This document shows, in pieces, positions 17,922-25,711 of a stretch of 64,000 nucleotides of DNA. Made by a program: the position numbers and the translations under genes. The notes under the pieces were generated by a model. It searched no databases and was not told the origin of the DNA. It saw only the letters and a list, made by a program, of their open reading frames with translations. Origin of the DNA: Pseudomonas sp. N40(2020) (GTDB taxonomy: Bacteria > Pseudomonadota > Gammaproteobacteria > Pseudomonadales > Pseudomonadaceae); NCBI RefSeq assembly GCF_014472415.1, contig NZ_JACSZV010000006.1:124001-188000 (forward strand), written 5' to 3'. Positions within the stretch are counted from its first letter, which is position 1. Every line of letters starts with the position of its first letter.

Positions 17922-18911
17922 TTAACGGGATGAGGAATCGATCAGTCCGGCGGCCAGCGCCAGTTGCCATAAGCCACGCTCGGTGGCCTGCTCGGCCAGC
18001 GTCACCTTGGCAAAACCGCAGGCATCGAGGGCACGGCTATAGCGCGCGCAGAGTTGCGCGTTGCCGATAAGGACGATCGAAGGAAGGTGCACGCTGTTGC
18101 GTCGATGCCGCTGAACCGTGGCGAGTGCCGCCAGTTCATGGCCAATCATCAGGCCGGACAGGTAATCCGCTTGCGCCGTCGGGCTGAGTTCGCCGGTCAG
18201 GCCCAGCGTTCGCGCACTGAATAAAGTCGAGAGCACGCCGAGCTCACCGTCCGCCGACAGCGCAACCTGCACGCCCCGGTCAAACGCCTGACCATCGAAC
18301 GTCGCGCCTTGCTGTTGAGTACGGCCGAGGATGCTGTGATCACTGAGCACGGCGAACACTTCGCCGGTCATGAAGGTGTCGAAATGCGTGATGCGGCCAT
18401 CGACCACTTCCACCCATTTCGAATGACTGCCCGGCAGGCCGATCAACACTTCGTTGCCCGCCTCGACCGGCAGATTCTGCAGGACGCCGAGGACTTGAGT
18501 CTCTTCGCCACGCATCACATTCGGCAGTCGCGAACGCTGAATCACGCCCGGCACGATATACACCCGCGTGCCGCGAAGACTGACAACCGTTTGTAGGGAG
18601 TTTCCGAGATTGGCGACGTTCGCCGGCGTTTCGCAGTAGGCCGCTTCACGCCAGCCCTGCGCGCTGCCGACCATGCCGCAGGCGATCACCGGCAGATCCG
18701 GCTGCGCATTGAGCCAGTCACCGCAAGCCTCGTCAAAGGCCAGTTCAAAACCGTCGGCACATTCGCGACCGTTGATGACTCGCGGGGTCTTCGGCAACTG
18801 CATGATCCCGGACGACAGCGAACGCTGCTCCAGCACCACACCGCCCGCCGCGAGTTTGTAAGCACGTAATGAGGTCGTCCCCCAATCGAGCGCGATCAAT
18901 TGCGCCAGCAT
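17922..18911 (-). CDS. dgoK: 2-dehydro-3-deoxygalactonokinase
   Basis: A 329-residue protein with LIALDWGTTSLRAYKL at the N-terminus (phosphate-binding motif of the ASKHA kinases) and LIGLPGSHSKWVEVVDGRI in the middle. It phosphorylates 2-keto-3-deoxygalactonate for DgoA. It is the first gene of the operon. The start ATG (18911) follows AACAGGTGAAGCG, a sequence repeated almost exactly in front of the small ORF at 34943. Confidence 0.95.
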   Translation of the reverse strand: MLAQLIALDWGTTSLRAYKLAAGGVVLEQRSLSSGIMQLPKTPRVINGRECADGFELAFDEACGDWLNAQPDLPVIACGMVGSAQGWREAAYCETPANVANLGNSLQTVVSLRGTRVYIVPGVIQRSRLPNVMRGEETQVLGVLQNLPVEAGNEVLIGLPGSHSKWVEVVDGRITHFDTFMTGEVFAVLSDHSILGRTQQQGATFDGQAFDRGVQVALSADGELGVLSTLFSARTLGLTGELSPTAQADYLSGLMIGHELAALATVQRHRRNSVHLPSIVLIGNAQLCARYSRALDACGFAKVTLAEQATERGLWQLALAAGLIDSSSR

Positions 18912-18949
18912 CGCTTCACCTGTTTTGTTTTTGGCAGTGAGTGCGACGG

Positions 18950-19009
18950 ACTATAGACCTCTCAAACAGTAAATCTCAATATGTAATTTTACATCCCATA
19001 TTTTGGGAT
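18950..19009 (-). promoter_or_regulatory. dgo promoter and palindromic operator (shared box, copy 1)
   Basis: Read leftward: the palindrome ATCCCAAAATATGGGAT (18993-19009), 13 bp further a -35 TTGAGA (18974-18979), an 18-bp spacer and a -10 TATAGT (18950-18955). The 36 nt from 18974 to 19009 recur at 35022-35057 with one mismatch, and the -10 is in the same place in both copies. The operator lies upstream of -35. The binding protein is inferred to be the IclR regulator of this cluster. Confidence 0.75.
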
Positions 19010-19644
19010 GAAATCAGTAGAGCCAGGTCATAGCGCCAGCGCACGATGCACACTGGAGCAAGCGGCAGTAACGACCTGGGTTGGTCGGACTTTTCGAGCC
19101 AAGTACGCGCTGGCGCCACTCGAGGATTCTCTATTGCGGCAATGAACCGCGACGTTGGCATGTACATGACTTTCGAGTAATACGCCACGAACGGGAATGC
19201 GGTGATCACCACCTTGCACGGAATGTATTCCTGCGGTTTGAGGATCTGCACCAACTCAACCGGCCGGATGTGGTTACGGCCGTCGTTGACGGCGTGATTC
19301 TCGACGCGGATATTCGCGAACATCTCATAGCGACGATCGCCTTCTATCAAGCGCATGCCACTGACGATTCCCGAGGCTTCCAGGACGATTTTATGTTCGA
19401 TGGAAAAGTCTGGATCACCGTTCAAAGAGCAATGGATCCAGGTACCAATCTGCCCTCTTCGACCATGATCTTCATAGAGATCAATGAGGTTTCGGTCGGA
19501 GGTGAAACGCAGGTCGTAAGCAGAGTAGATCCGGTGATTAATCGAGACAAACTCAAGCCTGGCGGGGGGGACATTGAGGTGCAGGCACGATGAACACAAT
19601 AAAAAACCAGCAACCAATAAAACCTTGTAGATATTTCGCTTCAT
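18976..19644 (-). CDS. Lipoprotein, probable T6SS lipase immunity protein 1
   Basis: A 222-residue protein with a lipobox (AGFLLCSSC, Cys 20). It is related to the next gene upstream (19782-20282): both share an F-S-x-x-x-L stretch, DFSI-H, GIV, and a YxSxxMxxPTxxFI-like segment near residue 165 of this protein. It is inferred to be a periplasm-facing immunity protein against the lipase at 20286. Oddly, about 50 extra residues (from NPRVAPARTW on) have no counterpart in the paralogue. The last ten codons run through the dgo operator (stop at 18976), which suggests loss of the original stop codon. Confidence 0.7.
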   Translation of the reverse strand: MKRNIYKVLLVAGFLLCSSCLHLNVPPARLEFVSINHRIYSAYDLRFTSDRNLIDLYEDHGRRGQIGTWIHCSLNGDPDFSIEHKIVLEASGIVSGMRLIEGDRRYEMFANIRVENHAVNDGRNHIRPVELVQILKPQEYIPCKVVITAFPFVAYYSKVMYMPTSRFIAAIENPRVAPARTWLEKSDQPRSLLPLAPVCIVRWRYDLALLISSQNMGCKITY

Positions 19645-19781
19645 TCGCTGTGTTCATCCTGAATCACGCATACGGCTCCGACTGCTGAAATGACTCTTCA
19701 AGATCACTCGCTAAATACACAGTCCGATCGCGACACACTCAAACTCGAATTCTTTATCCAGAGCGCAAACAAACCAGCTTG

Positions 19782-20282
19782 TCACTCTGATCGAACGAGT
19801 TCTTTTATAAAGTCTTTGGAAGGGATACGCATAAACTCCGAAAAGTAGGTTTTATATTTTGTTGTATGCACTCTGAAGGTACACACGACAAAATCGTTCG
19901 CCATTAAAGCTCCGCGCAACGCATCACCATCAAGAATACGCTCCTTACCCTGCACTTCTCCGGTCTCTCGAAAAATAACCCGAGCGATATATTTTCCTTT
20001 CGAAGCGTTTTCACTCATCTCAACGATACCGTTACCGTAGAGCTTCTGATAATGGCCAATGGAAAAATCCAGATCATCGCCCAAGGTACAAACCAGTCCC
20101 TCGCCAATTTTAGACTGAAACAAACCCAGCAGATCCGTATTACTTGAGAAACCTATGAAAAAAGAACTTCTGCTTGGGCTAATTGAAACACTCTTATAAT
20201 CAAGCGCAGCAATTGGCCTGCCATGATTCGAGGAACATGAGCAACACAGTAATACGGCAAGTGCTAAAAAAAATCTATTCAC
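19782..20282 (-). CDS. Lipoprotein, probable T6SS lipase immunity protein 2
   Basis: A 166-residue protein with a lipobox (AVLLCCSCSSN) and a mature domain related to the preceding entry (FSSNTDLLGLF, LDFSIGHYQKLYGNGIVEMS, YFSEFMRIPSKDFIKEL). It lies 3 bp downstream of the lipase gene, the usual effector-immunity arrangement for Tle/Tli pairs, whose immunity partners are periplasmic or lipoproteins. Its DNA is visibly AT-richer than the flanking metabolic genes, consistent with recent gain. The role is inferred from position and lipobox. Confidence 0.72.
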   Translation of the reverse strand: MNRFFLALAVLLCCSCSSNHGRPIAALDYKSVSISPSRSSFFIGFSSNTDLLGLFQSKIGEGLVCTLGDDLDFSIGHYQKLYGNGIVEMSENASKGKYIARVIFRETGEVQGKERILDGDALRGALMANDFVVCTFRVHTTKYKTYFSEFMRIPSKDFIKELVRSE

Positions 20283-20285
20283 AGT

Positions 20286-21032
20286 TTATTTCTCCCTCAG
20301 ATAGCCGAGTATCGAATCTGCCAATAGTTGACGAGCGGACTTCCCCCCATCCAGTTTTTGATCGAACATGATATCCGCATCGGCGTGATTGACATCAACC
20401 CGACCACTGACATTGGGACCTGAAGTTATCTCCCATTGCTCACCAAAGTCAGCGACAGTATCAGATATGTCTCGATTCTTGATTTTCGCCGCACGGATAT
20501 TTATCCAGAACTCCGCCTTTGGTTCAGGCTTTCGCCTGTAAATGGTTGAAACTCCATAGACAATCTTTCCCTGCCCCACGGGGTCTATCGTGATCAGCAT
20601 TTTGATTGTGTAACCCTTATCGGCCAAAACACTGGAGAGGTGTGCACCGTTCCAACCGCCCAAACTATGCCCGATGATATAAACAGGCGTAGTTTTATCA
20701 GGAACCTCAACCAATACGTTTTTAGCCAAGTCTTCATCCGTCAAGAACTTATTATAGGCCAATGCTTTCATATCGCATTTCGACAAATAACATAGCGCGT
20801 CAGCATCAGACTCTACTTTAGTGCGAACATGACTCACGTTCCAGTTTGGCCCACTGAGGTAGTAACTCTCCTGATCTCCCGCACCACCAACAAACAAGAT
20901 AAAGACTTTCTTTATGCTGATAGCAATGACTTTGGCGCACTTATCCTCTGGCTTGGTTAACTCAACGTTCCCCACGTCTCTTTTAGCCAAAGGCTCCACG
21001 CCTGCCACATTTTCTCCTGCCATATCAATCAC
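20286..21032 (-). CDS. Alpha/beta-hydrolase lipase, probable type VI effector (Tle-like)
   Basis: A 248-residue protein (GTG start at 21032 overlapping the PAAR stop; an ATG at 21023 is also possible). The nucleophile elbow GHSLGG puts Ser at residue 123. Asp150 (LITIDPVGQG) and His216 (VDVNHADAD) are candidates for the rest of the triad. There is no signal peptide, as expected for a T6SS cargo. A PAAR gene is fused by translational overlap upstream and lipoprotein genes follow. I infer a phospholipase or lipase delivered into the target periplasm. It is short for known Tle families, so it may belong to a new or divergent one. Confidence 0.75.
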   Translation of the reverse strand: MIDMAGENVAGVEPLAKRDVGNVELTKPEDKCAKVIAISIKKVFILFVGGAGDQESYYLSGPNWNVSHVRTKVESDADALCYLSKCDMKALAYNKFLTDEDLAKNVLVEVPDKTTPVYIIGHSLGGWNGAHLSSVLADKGYTIKMLITIDPVGQGKIVYGVSTIYRRKPEPKAEFWINIRAAKIKNRDISDTVADFGEQWEITSGPNVSGRVDVNHADADIMFDQKLDGGKSARQLLADSILGYLREK

Positions 21033-21523
21033 TCAACAAATAATTTAATAGTTTCAGGTAAATGCGAACTGACGGTATGCGTAAATCCCGAAGCATCCGT
21101 AACGCCATGTTCTTCACTGCCGTCACCGCGCTGAATCGTGTAGGGGTGATAGGGCACGGGCTCTCCCGTCGCCTCATTCACCACCTGCAATTTGTCGGTA
21201 AAATGCACCGGCATCGGCAACAACCCACTAAACGCCGCGCCTCCGCCGCTCTGGCCAATAATCACAGTCCCCGAACCGCCGACCACGACATTGCCGTGCC
21301 CGCCGGTGCTATCCAGCGTGGCGGCGTTCAGGCCGTTGATGAACACAGTGCCGGAGACAGCGCCAGTAATCGGACTGCCACATGCTGACTTGTCGGTCAT
21401 GCGCGCAGCGGCGAGGCCGTCGAAGAAGACGTTCGGCGAGCCGGAGACGATCGGGTTGGTGCCATGGCCAGGCAGTGGGCAGGCGGTCGGGTCGGTGACG
21501 CGTGCGGCGGGTTTACCACTCAA
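21029..21523 (-). CDS. PAAR-domain protein (T6SS spike tip) with C-terminal extension
   Basis: A 164-residue protein. Residues 1-95 form the PAAR repeat (GKPAARVTDPTACPLPGHG, NVFFDGLAAARMTDKSACGS, TVFINGLNAATLDSTGGHG). Residues 100-164 form a small beta-rich tail (LQVVNEATGEPVPYHPYTI). The start is set as the TTG at 21523, because AAGGAG lies 7 nt upstream and its TTGA overlaps the stop of the upstream gene. An open frame continues to 21628 but is out of character. The tail probably links the spike to the separately encoded lipase. Confidence 0.85.
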   Translation of the reverse strand: MSGKPAARVTDPTACPLPGHGTNPIVSGSPNVFFDGLAAARMTDKSACGSPITGAVSGTVFINGLNAATLDSTGGHGNVVVGGSGTVIIGQSGGGAAFSGLLPMPVHFTDKLQVVNEATGEPVPYHPYTIQRGDGSEEHGVTDASGFTHTVSSHLPETIKLFVE

Positions 21524-22182
21524 TTCAAAGCTCCTTGCTTCAGAGGTTCCGGGTGCGGCTGATGGATATCGATGTCGGTCGCGGCGAAGCGCCAGCGGTT
21601 GTCGACTGGGTCGAACAGAGCGTGGCAATGCTCACGGCTGTCGGGAGATATAGCGGTTTGCAGATGTCGCCAGGCTTCGTCGGTTTGCCAGAGCAAATCG
21701 GCGGAGGTGGCGTCGTCGAGTTCGTTGAGCCAAGCGTTGTAATTGTGCAGGTGAATCAGGTCGTAGGTTGATTGCAGCAACTCGGCCATTTGCGCGCCGA
21801 GGTCCAGATGATGTTCGGCAGTCCACCGGCCAATCTCGGAGTAGACGTACCACCCCATCGGCATCAGCGCGCCGTCCTTGAGCAACGAATGACCGGCCGG
21901 GGCGACGAAGCCGCAGCAAATGTGCAGCGTCAGCCAGCCTTGTTGGACGTCGATAAACACTGTGGGATCAAAGCTGCGCAGGGGGATCACGCGATAAGCA
22001 TCGAGCCCTTCGCTGCGCGCCATCAACTCGGCGTCGAGCCGAGACACAAACGCACGGATGGCTTTGCCGCCCGTGCGACTGACGACGCAGAGGATGTCTA
22101 CCGGTTGACGCTGGGGGTTGTCGCTGGAGCCCGAGTTTTTCACCAGGCCATACAAACGCATTGACGCCCGTAATCCGCTCAT
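21520..22182 (-). CDS. Uncharacterised protein, probable effector adaptor/chaperone of the PAAR module
   Basis: A 220-residue protein without signal or membrane segments. Visible stretches include LYGLVKNSGSSDNPQRQPVD, VFIDVQQGWLTLHICCGFVA and LLQSTYDLIHLHNYNAWLNE. I do not recognise the family with confidence; a loading adaptor of the DUF4123 kind is the positional expectation, but I cannot see that domain clearly. The stop overlaps the PAAR start, so the two are translationally coupled. It is the first gene of a five-gene minus-strand unit ending in the two lipoproteins. Confidence 0.65.
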   Translation of the reverse strand: MSGLRASMRLYGLVKNSGSSDNPQRQPVDILCVVSRTGGKAIRAFVSRLDAELMARSEGLDAYRVIPLRSFDPTVFIDVQQGWLTLHICCGFVAPAGHSLLKDGALMPMGWYVYSEIGRWTAEHHLDLGAQMAELLQSTYDLIHLHNYNAWLNELDDATSADLLWQTDEAWRHLQTAISPDSREHCHALFDPVDNRWRFAATDIDIHQPHPEPLKQGALN

Positions 22183-22342
22183 CGCCGGTCACTCATTGAC
22201 GCAGCGAAGGCTCCACGGGCGTGGAGAAATTTTGCCAGAGGCATTGCAGGTGTCGTCCGTGAGCGCGCAAAAATGGCGCGTAGAATGCCGGACTAGAGGG
22301 CTGGCGACAATCGAATTAGCACTAGATCGCCATCATTGTTGT

Positions 22343-22822
22343 TCAGCCCTCGGCGAACTCGCGCAACACCTTGCCATCCATGCGATACCTCACCCATTCT
22401 TCCTGCGGCTGGGCACCGAGGGATTTGTAGAAGTCGATGGCCGGCGTGTTCCATTCCAGGACACTCCACTCGAAGCGTCCGCAGTCGTTGTCGCAGGCGA
22501 TTTTTGCCAGATGGCGCAGCAGGGTTTTGCCGGCGCCGCCGCCACGTTGCTCGGGGGTAATGTAGAGGTCTTCGAGGTACAGGCAGTTGCTGCCGAGCCA
22601 GGTGGAGTAGCTGAAGAAGAACACGGCGAAACCAATGGGCAGGCCGTCGCGCAGGCAGATCAGGCCATGGGCGGTGGCGCCTTCGCCGAACAGGCTGCGC
22701 TCGATGTCGGTAACGCTGGCGATAACTTCGTGGCGGGCTTTTTCGAAATCTGCCAGTTCGGTGATGAACGCGAGGATTTGCGGAGCATCGCTGGGGGTCG
22801 CCGGGCGGATCTCGATCGTCAT
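22343..22822 (-). CDS. GNAT-family N-acetyltransferase
   Basis: A 159-residue protein starting MTIEIRPATPSDAPQILAFI. The acetyl-CoA site motif is LYITPEQRGGGAGKTLLRHL, followed by ALEWSVLEWN-like strands (FEWSVLEWNTPAIDFYKSLG). It resembles diamine/spermidine acetyltransferase-like GNATs (SSAT group), but the substrate cannot be assigned from sequence. The start at 22822 is chosen because the motif order matches the family from there. Confidence 0.9.
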   Translation of the reverse strand: MTIEIRPATPSDAPQILAFITELADFEKARHEVIASVTDIERSLFGEGATAHGLICLRDGLPIGFAVFFFSYSTWLGSNCLYLEDLYITPEQRGGGAGKTLLRHLAKIACDNDCGRFEWSVLEWNTPAIDFYKSLGAQPQEEWVRYRMDGKVLREFAEG

Positions 22823-22932
22823 GGACGGGCCTTGTTGGAAAATGGAAAGCGCCATACTAAGGCGCCATTGCTTTTGTGGCGAGAGAGCTTGCTCCCTCGC
22901 CACAGACACCCACCTCAACTGAAAGAGTGTTT

Positions 22933-23586
22933 ATGTCTGCCAGCGCTTTTACTCCACTGATGACTCTTGCGGAAGATCTGCTACCCCACGCGCTCGAACC
23001 CTCAGACGACGGTGCTCACGACCTCGCCCACCTGCAACGGGTTTGGCACAACGTGCGTACGTTGCAGGCCGAGGAAGGCGGGGATCTTGAAGTATTGCTG
23101 GCGGCTGTGCTGTTGCACGATTGCGTCGCCATTGAAAAGAACTCGCCGTTGCGCTCGCAAGCCTCGCGCCTGGCAGCGGAAAAAGCCTGGGCAGTGTTGA
23201 CCGACCTGAAGTGGCCCGAAGACAAAATCAACACCGTCGCCCACGCCATCGAAGCCCACAGCTTTTCCGCCAACATCACGCCAATCACCCTCGAAGCAAA
23301 AATCGTCCAGGACGCCGACCGTCTCGATTCACTCGGTATGCTCGGCGTCGCCCGCACCTTCTACGTGGCCGGGCGCATGGGATCGGCTTTGTACGACCCA
23401 CAGGATCCAGAGGCGAGACATCGCGATTACAACGACACACGGTTCTGCCTCGATCACTTCCAGACCAAACTGCTGCACCTCGCCGACGGGTTCCAGACCA
23501 CCGCAGGCCAGCGTCTGGCGCAGATCCGTCATCAACGCCTGAAAGGCTTCATGGAGCAGTTCAAGGAAGAGATTGGTATCGCCTGA
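22933..23586 (+). CDS. HD-domain phosphohydrolase (YedJ-like)
   Basis: A 217-residue protein from the ATG at 22933 (GAAAGAG upstream). The metal motifs are HDLAHLQRVWHN, LLHDCVAIEKNS (HD) and VQDADRLDSLG (distal Asp). YedJ-type proteins are metal-dependent phosphohydrolases; the physiological substrate is not established. It is a stand-alone gene, divergent from the GNAT gene. Confidence 0.9.
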   Translation: MSASAFTPLMTLAEDLLPHALEPSDDGAHDLAHLQRVWHNVRTLQAEEGGDLEVLLAAVLLHDCVAIEKNSPLRSQASRLAAEKAWAVLTDLKWPEDKINTVAHAIEAHSFSANITPITLEAKIVQDADRLDSLGMLGVARTFYVAGRMGSALYDPQDPEARHRDYNDTRFCLDHFQTKLLHLADGFQTTAGQRLAQIRHQRLKGFMEQFKEEIGIA

Positions 23587-23697
23587 ACGCATTACTCCGG
23601 CCCGCAACGATCCTGACTTCACCAAGCTCAGACCTAAGCTTGGCGTCGGGCGTGTTAGATAGATGACGCTCAATGCTCCGGTCAAGGAACCGCGTCA

Positions 23698-24894
23698 ATG
23701 TCTCAAGCCACACCCAAGGTGTCGGGCAAGCTGTTCGGCCTGTTCTGCCTCGCCAGTTACTTGCTGTCACTGTCCTACGGTTCGACGTTTCTGCTGTCGT
23801 TGTTGATCGGCTCGCGCGGCGGCAATGAACACGACGCCGGCAGCGTGATTTCTGCGGCGATGTTCAGTACGTTTGCGGCAGTGCTGGTGTCCGGGCACCT
23901 GTCGGATCTGCTCGGCGCGGCGCGTTCGATTGCGTTGTTCGGTCTGCTGCTGGTGGCGGCCAGCCTGGGCTTTGCGATGACGCCGGGGTTCGGTCATCTG
24001 TTGCTGTTTTTCGGTTTGTTGCTGGGGTTGGGCTGGGGGGTGTTTTACACCTTGGGGCCGATCATTGTCGCCAGTCTGGTGACCCCGGCGCAGCGGGCGA
24101 AATATTTTGCCTTGCTGTCGGGGAGCATGATGACCGGAATCGGCAGCGGCCCGTTGCTCGGAAGGGTGGCCAATGCGCTGGGCTTGCCGGTGACGTCGGC
24201 GTTCTATCTGGCGGCACTGGCGAGCCTGATCGGCGTGTTGTTGTTCTGGCGGCTCGGTGCTCGCTTGCAAAGCCCCCAAACCATGTCCTCCGCCAGAATC
24301 ACTTGGCGAGCGACCACTCAAGTACTCGGTTCCCGCGCGCTGTTTCCGATCATCATGGTCGGTCTCGGCGGTTGCGTGTTCGGTGGCCTGTCGAGCTTTC
24401 AGACCACTTATGCCGCTACCCGCTCGCTGGATTATTCGCTGTTCTTTCTCGGCTTCATGAGCGCGGCAATCAGCAGCCGGATGCTGATCGCCGGCTTCGT
24501 GGTCAAGCGTGATCCACTGCGTGCGTCGTGTCTGCTGTCAGGGCTGATGCTCGGTTCGATTGTGCTGTTTGCGTTCGGCGTACACAGCGGTTTCGCTTAT
24601 CTGCTGGCGGCGGTGATGCTGGGTGTCGGTTACGGACTTACTTATTCGGTGATCAACGGACTGGCCGCCAACGAAGCACCGAATGGCACGACTTCGCAGG
24701 CGTTGCTGCTGTTCAGTCTTTCCTATTTTGTTGGCGTTTTTGGCTTTCCATTATTGGCCGGGAAAATCATCGTTGAACACGGCATGGCGACGCTGCTACT
24801 CACGGTGTTGGCGGTCGCGCTGCTGAACTGGTTGATCACCCTCGGCCGATTACTCTGGCGCCGGATCAATGTCAAAACCGCACAGGCGATGTAG
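23698..24894 (+). CDS. MFS transporter
   Basis: A 398-residue protein with about twelve hydrophobic segments and an MFS loop after TM2 (SGHLSDLLGAARSIALFGLL). AAGGA precedes the ATG. Substrate unknown; there is no neighbouring enzyme or regulator gene to suggest one. Confidence 0.88.
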   Translation: MSQATPKVSGKLFGLFCLASYLLSLSYGSTFLLSLLIGSRGGNEHDAGSVISAAMFSTFAAVLVSGHLSDLLGAARSIALFGLLLVAASLGFAMTPGFGHLLLFFGLLLGLGWGVFYTLGPIIVASLVTPAQRAKYFALLSGSMMTGIGSGPLLGRVANALGLPVTSAFYLAALASLIGVLLFWRLGARLQSPQTMSSARITWRATTQVLGSRALFPIIMVGLGGCVFGGLSSFQTTYAATRSLDYSLFFLGFMSAAISSRMLIAGFVVKRDPLRASCLLSGLMLGSIVLFAFGVHSGFAYLLAAVMLGVGYGLTYSVINGLAANEAPNGTTSQALLLFSLSYFVGVFGFPLLAGKIIVEHGMATLLLTVLAVALLNWLITLGRLLWRRINVKTAQAM

Positions 24895-24976
24895 ACCGTT
24901 CGTCGATCATCAGGCACCAATCCAAAACCAGGGCAGACCAACACAAGGTAAGGATTCCAATCACTGGAGAAGCCCT

Positions 24977-25315
24977 ATGATTCCGTCAAGGTTGACCGCT
25001 CTTGTCTTCACCGCCCTGCTCTGCCCCGCAGCCTTCGCTGCAACTGCGGCAGGTACCGGCCCTACAGATCCGACCCCTCCGCGAGCCCCCGCCATCAACA
25101 GTGCCCCCGGCATGAATACCGATGGCTCGGGTGTTCCGTTGATCAACCAGCCCCCAGCCACCGGCACCGATCCTCGCACGCAAGGCAGTGATCCCGGTCG
25201 CCAGGGCGGCATGAACACCCCAGATTCCCCTGCAACGCCAGACAACGCCGGCCCCGGCGTCGGCTCGAAAACCACCACCGGTGGCTCGGGTTCCGAAGGG
25301 TCCGGTCAGCAGTAG
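24977..25315 (+). CDS. Secreted Pro/Gly/Thr-rich small protein
   Basis: A 112-residue protein. It has a clear signal peptide (MIPSRLTALVFTALLCPAAF, cleavage near AAT), then a low-complexity, apparently disordered chain rich in P, G, T, S and N (PPRAPAINSAPGMNTDGSG; NQPPATGTDPRTQGSDPG). GGAG lies upstream of the ATG. It is probably periplasmic or extracellular; function unknown. Confidence 0.75.
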   Translation: MIPSRLTALVFTALLCPAAFAATAAGTGPTDPTPPRAPAINSAPGMNTDGSGVPLINQPPATGTDPRTQGSDPGRQGGMNTPDSPATPDNAGPGVGSKTTTGGSGSEGSGQQ

Positions 25316-25359
25316 TTCGCCGACGCGAGCGTCCTATTCACATCCATGAAGAGGTAACC

Positions 25360-25614
25360 ATGAACGTCGATAAAAACCTGGAAAAAGAAGTCCTCACCCG
25401 CCTGCTGCACGCTCACCCGAGTGGACTGGGCAAGGAGGTGCTGGACAATTACCGGGGCGAGAAAGTCGTGGCCAGCGCCCTCGCCGCTTTGCAGGAACGA
25501 GGACTGATTCACCATGGTCATGTGACCTGCAACGAGGCCGGCGAACATTCTTTGCACCTGCCGATCAAGCTCAGTGCCGCCGGCGTTGAAGCGGCGCGCA
25601 AACTCGATAGCTGA
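25360..25614 (+). CDS. Small protein with winged-helix-like sequence
   Basis: An 84-residue protein, MNVDKNLEKEVLTRLLHAHP at the start and LPIKLSAAGVEAARKLDS at the end. The order helix, helix, ALAALQERGLIHHGHV wing and then a C-terminal helix resembles a minimal winged helix of the kind found in replication- or plasmid-type regulators. A good ribosome-binding site (GAGG) lies upstream. Function unknown. It follows the secreted Pro/Gly-rich gene at 45 bp. Confidence 0.7.
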   Translation: MNVDKNLEKEVLTRLLHAHPSGLGKEVLDNYRGEKVVASALAALQERGLIHHGHVTCNEAGEHSLHLPIKLSAAGVEAARKLDS

Positions 25615-25627
25615 CACCGTCTGACCC

Positions 25628-25660
25628 TGTAGGAGCTGCCGCAGGCTGCTCCTACAGGGT
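25628..25660. repeat. Single REP palindrome
   Basis: CTGTAGGAGCTGCCGCAGG followed by CTGCTCCTACAGGG forms one hairpin, a short relative of the REPINs elsewhere in the window. It may also end transcription of the upstream small gene. Confidence 0.8.
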
Positions 25661-25711
25661 CCTGTGATTGGCAAAGATGCAATGTGGGAGCTACCTAGCG
25701 ATAGCTATGGA

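Noticed and set aside
21520..22182. DUF4123 label for the first gene of the T6SS unit
   Set aside because: The position fits an adaptor, but I cannot see the usual DUF4123 sequence pattern, so it is left uncharacterised.
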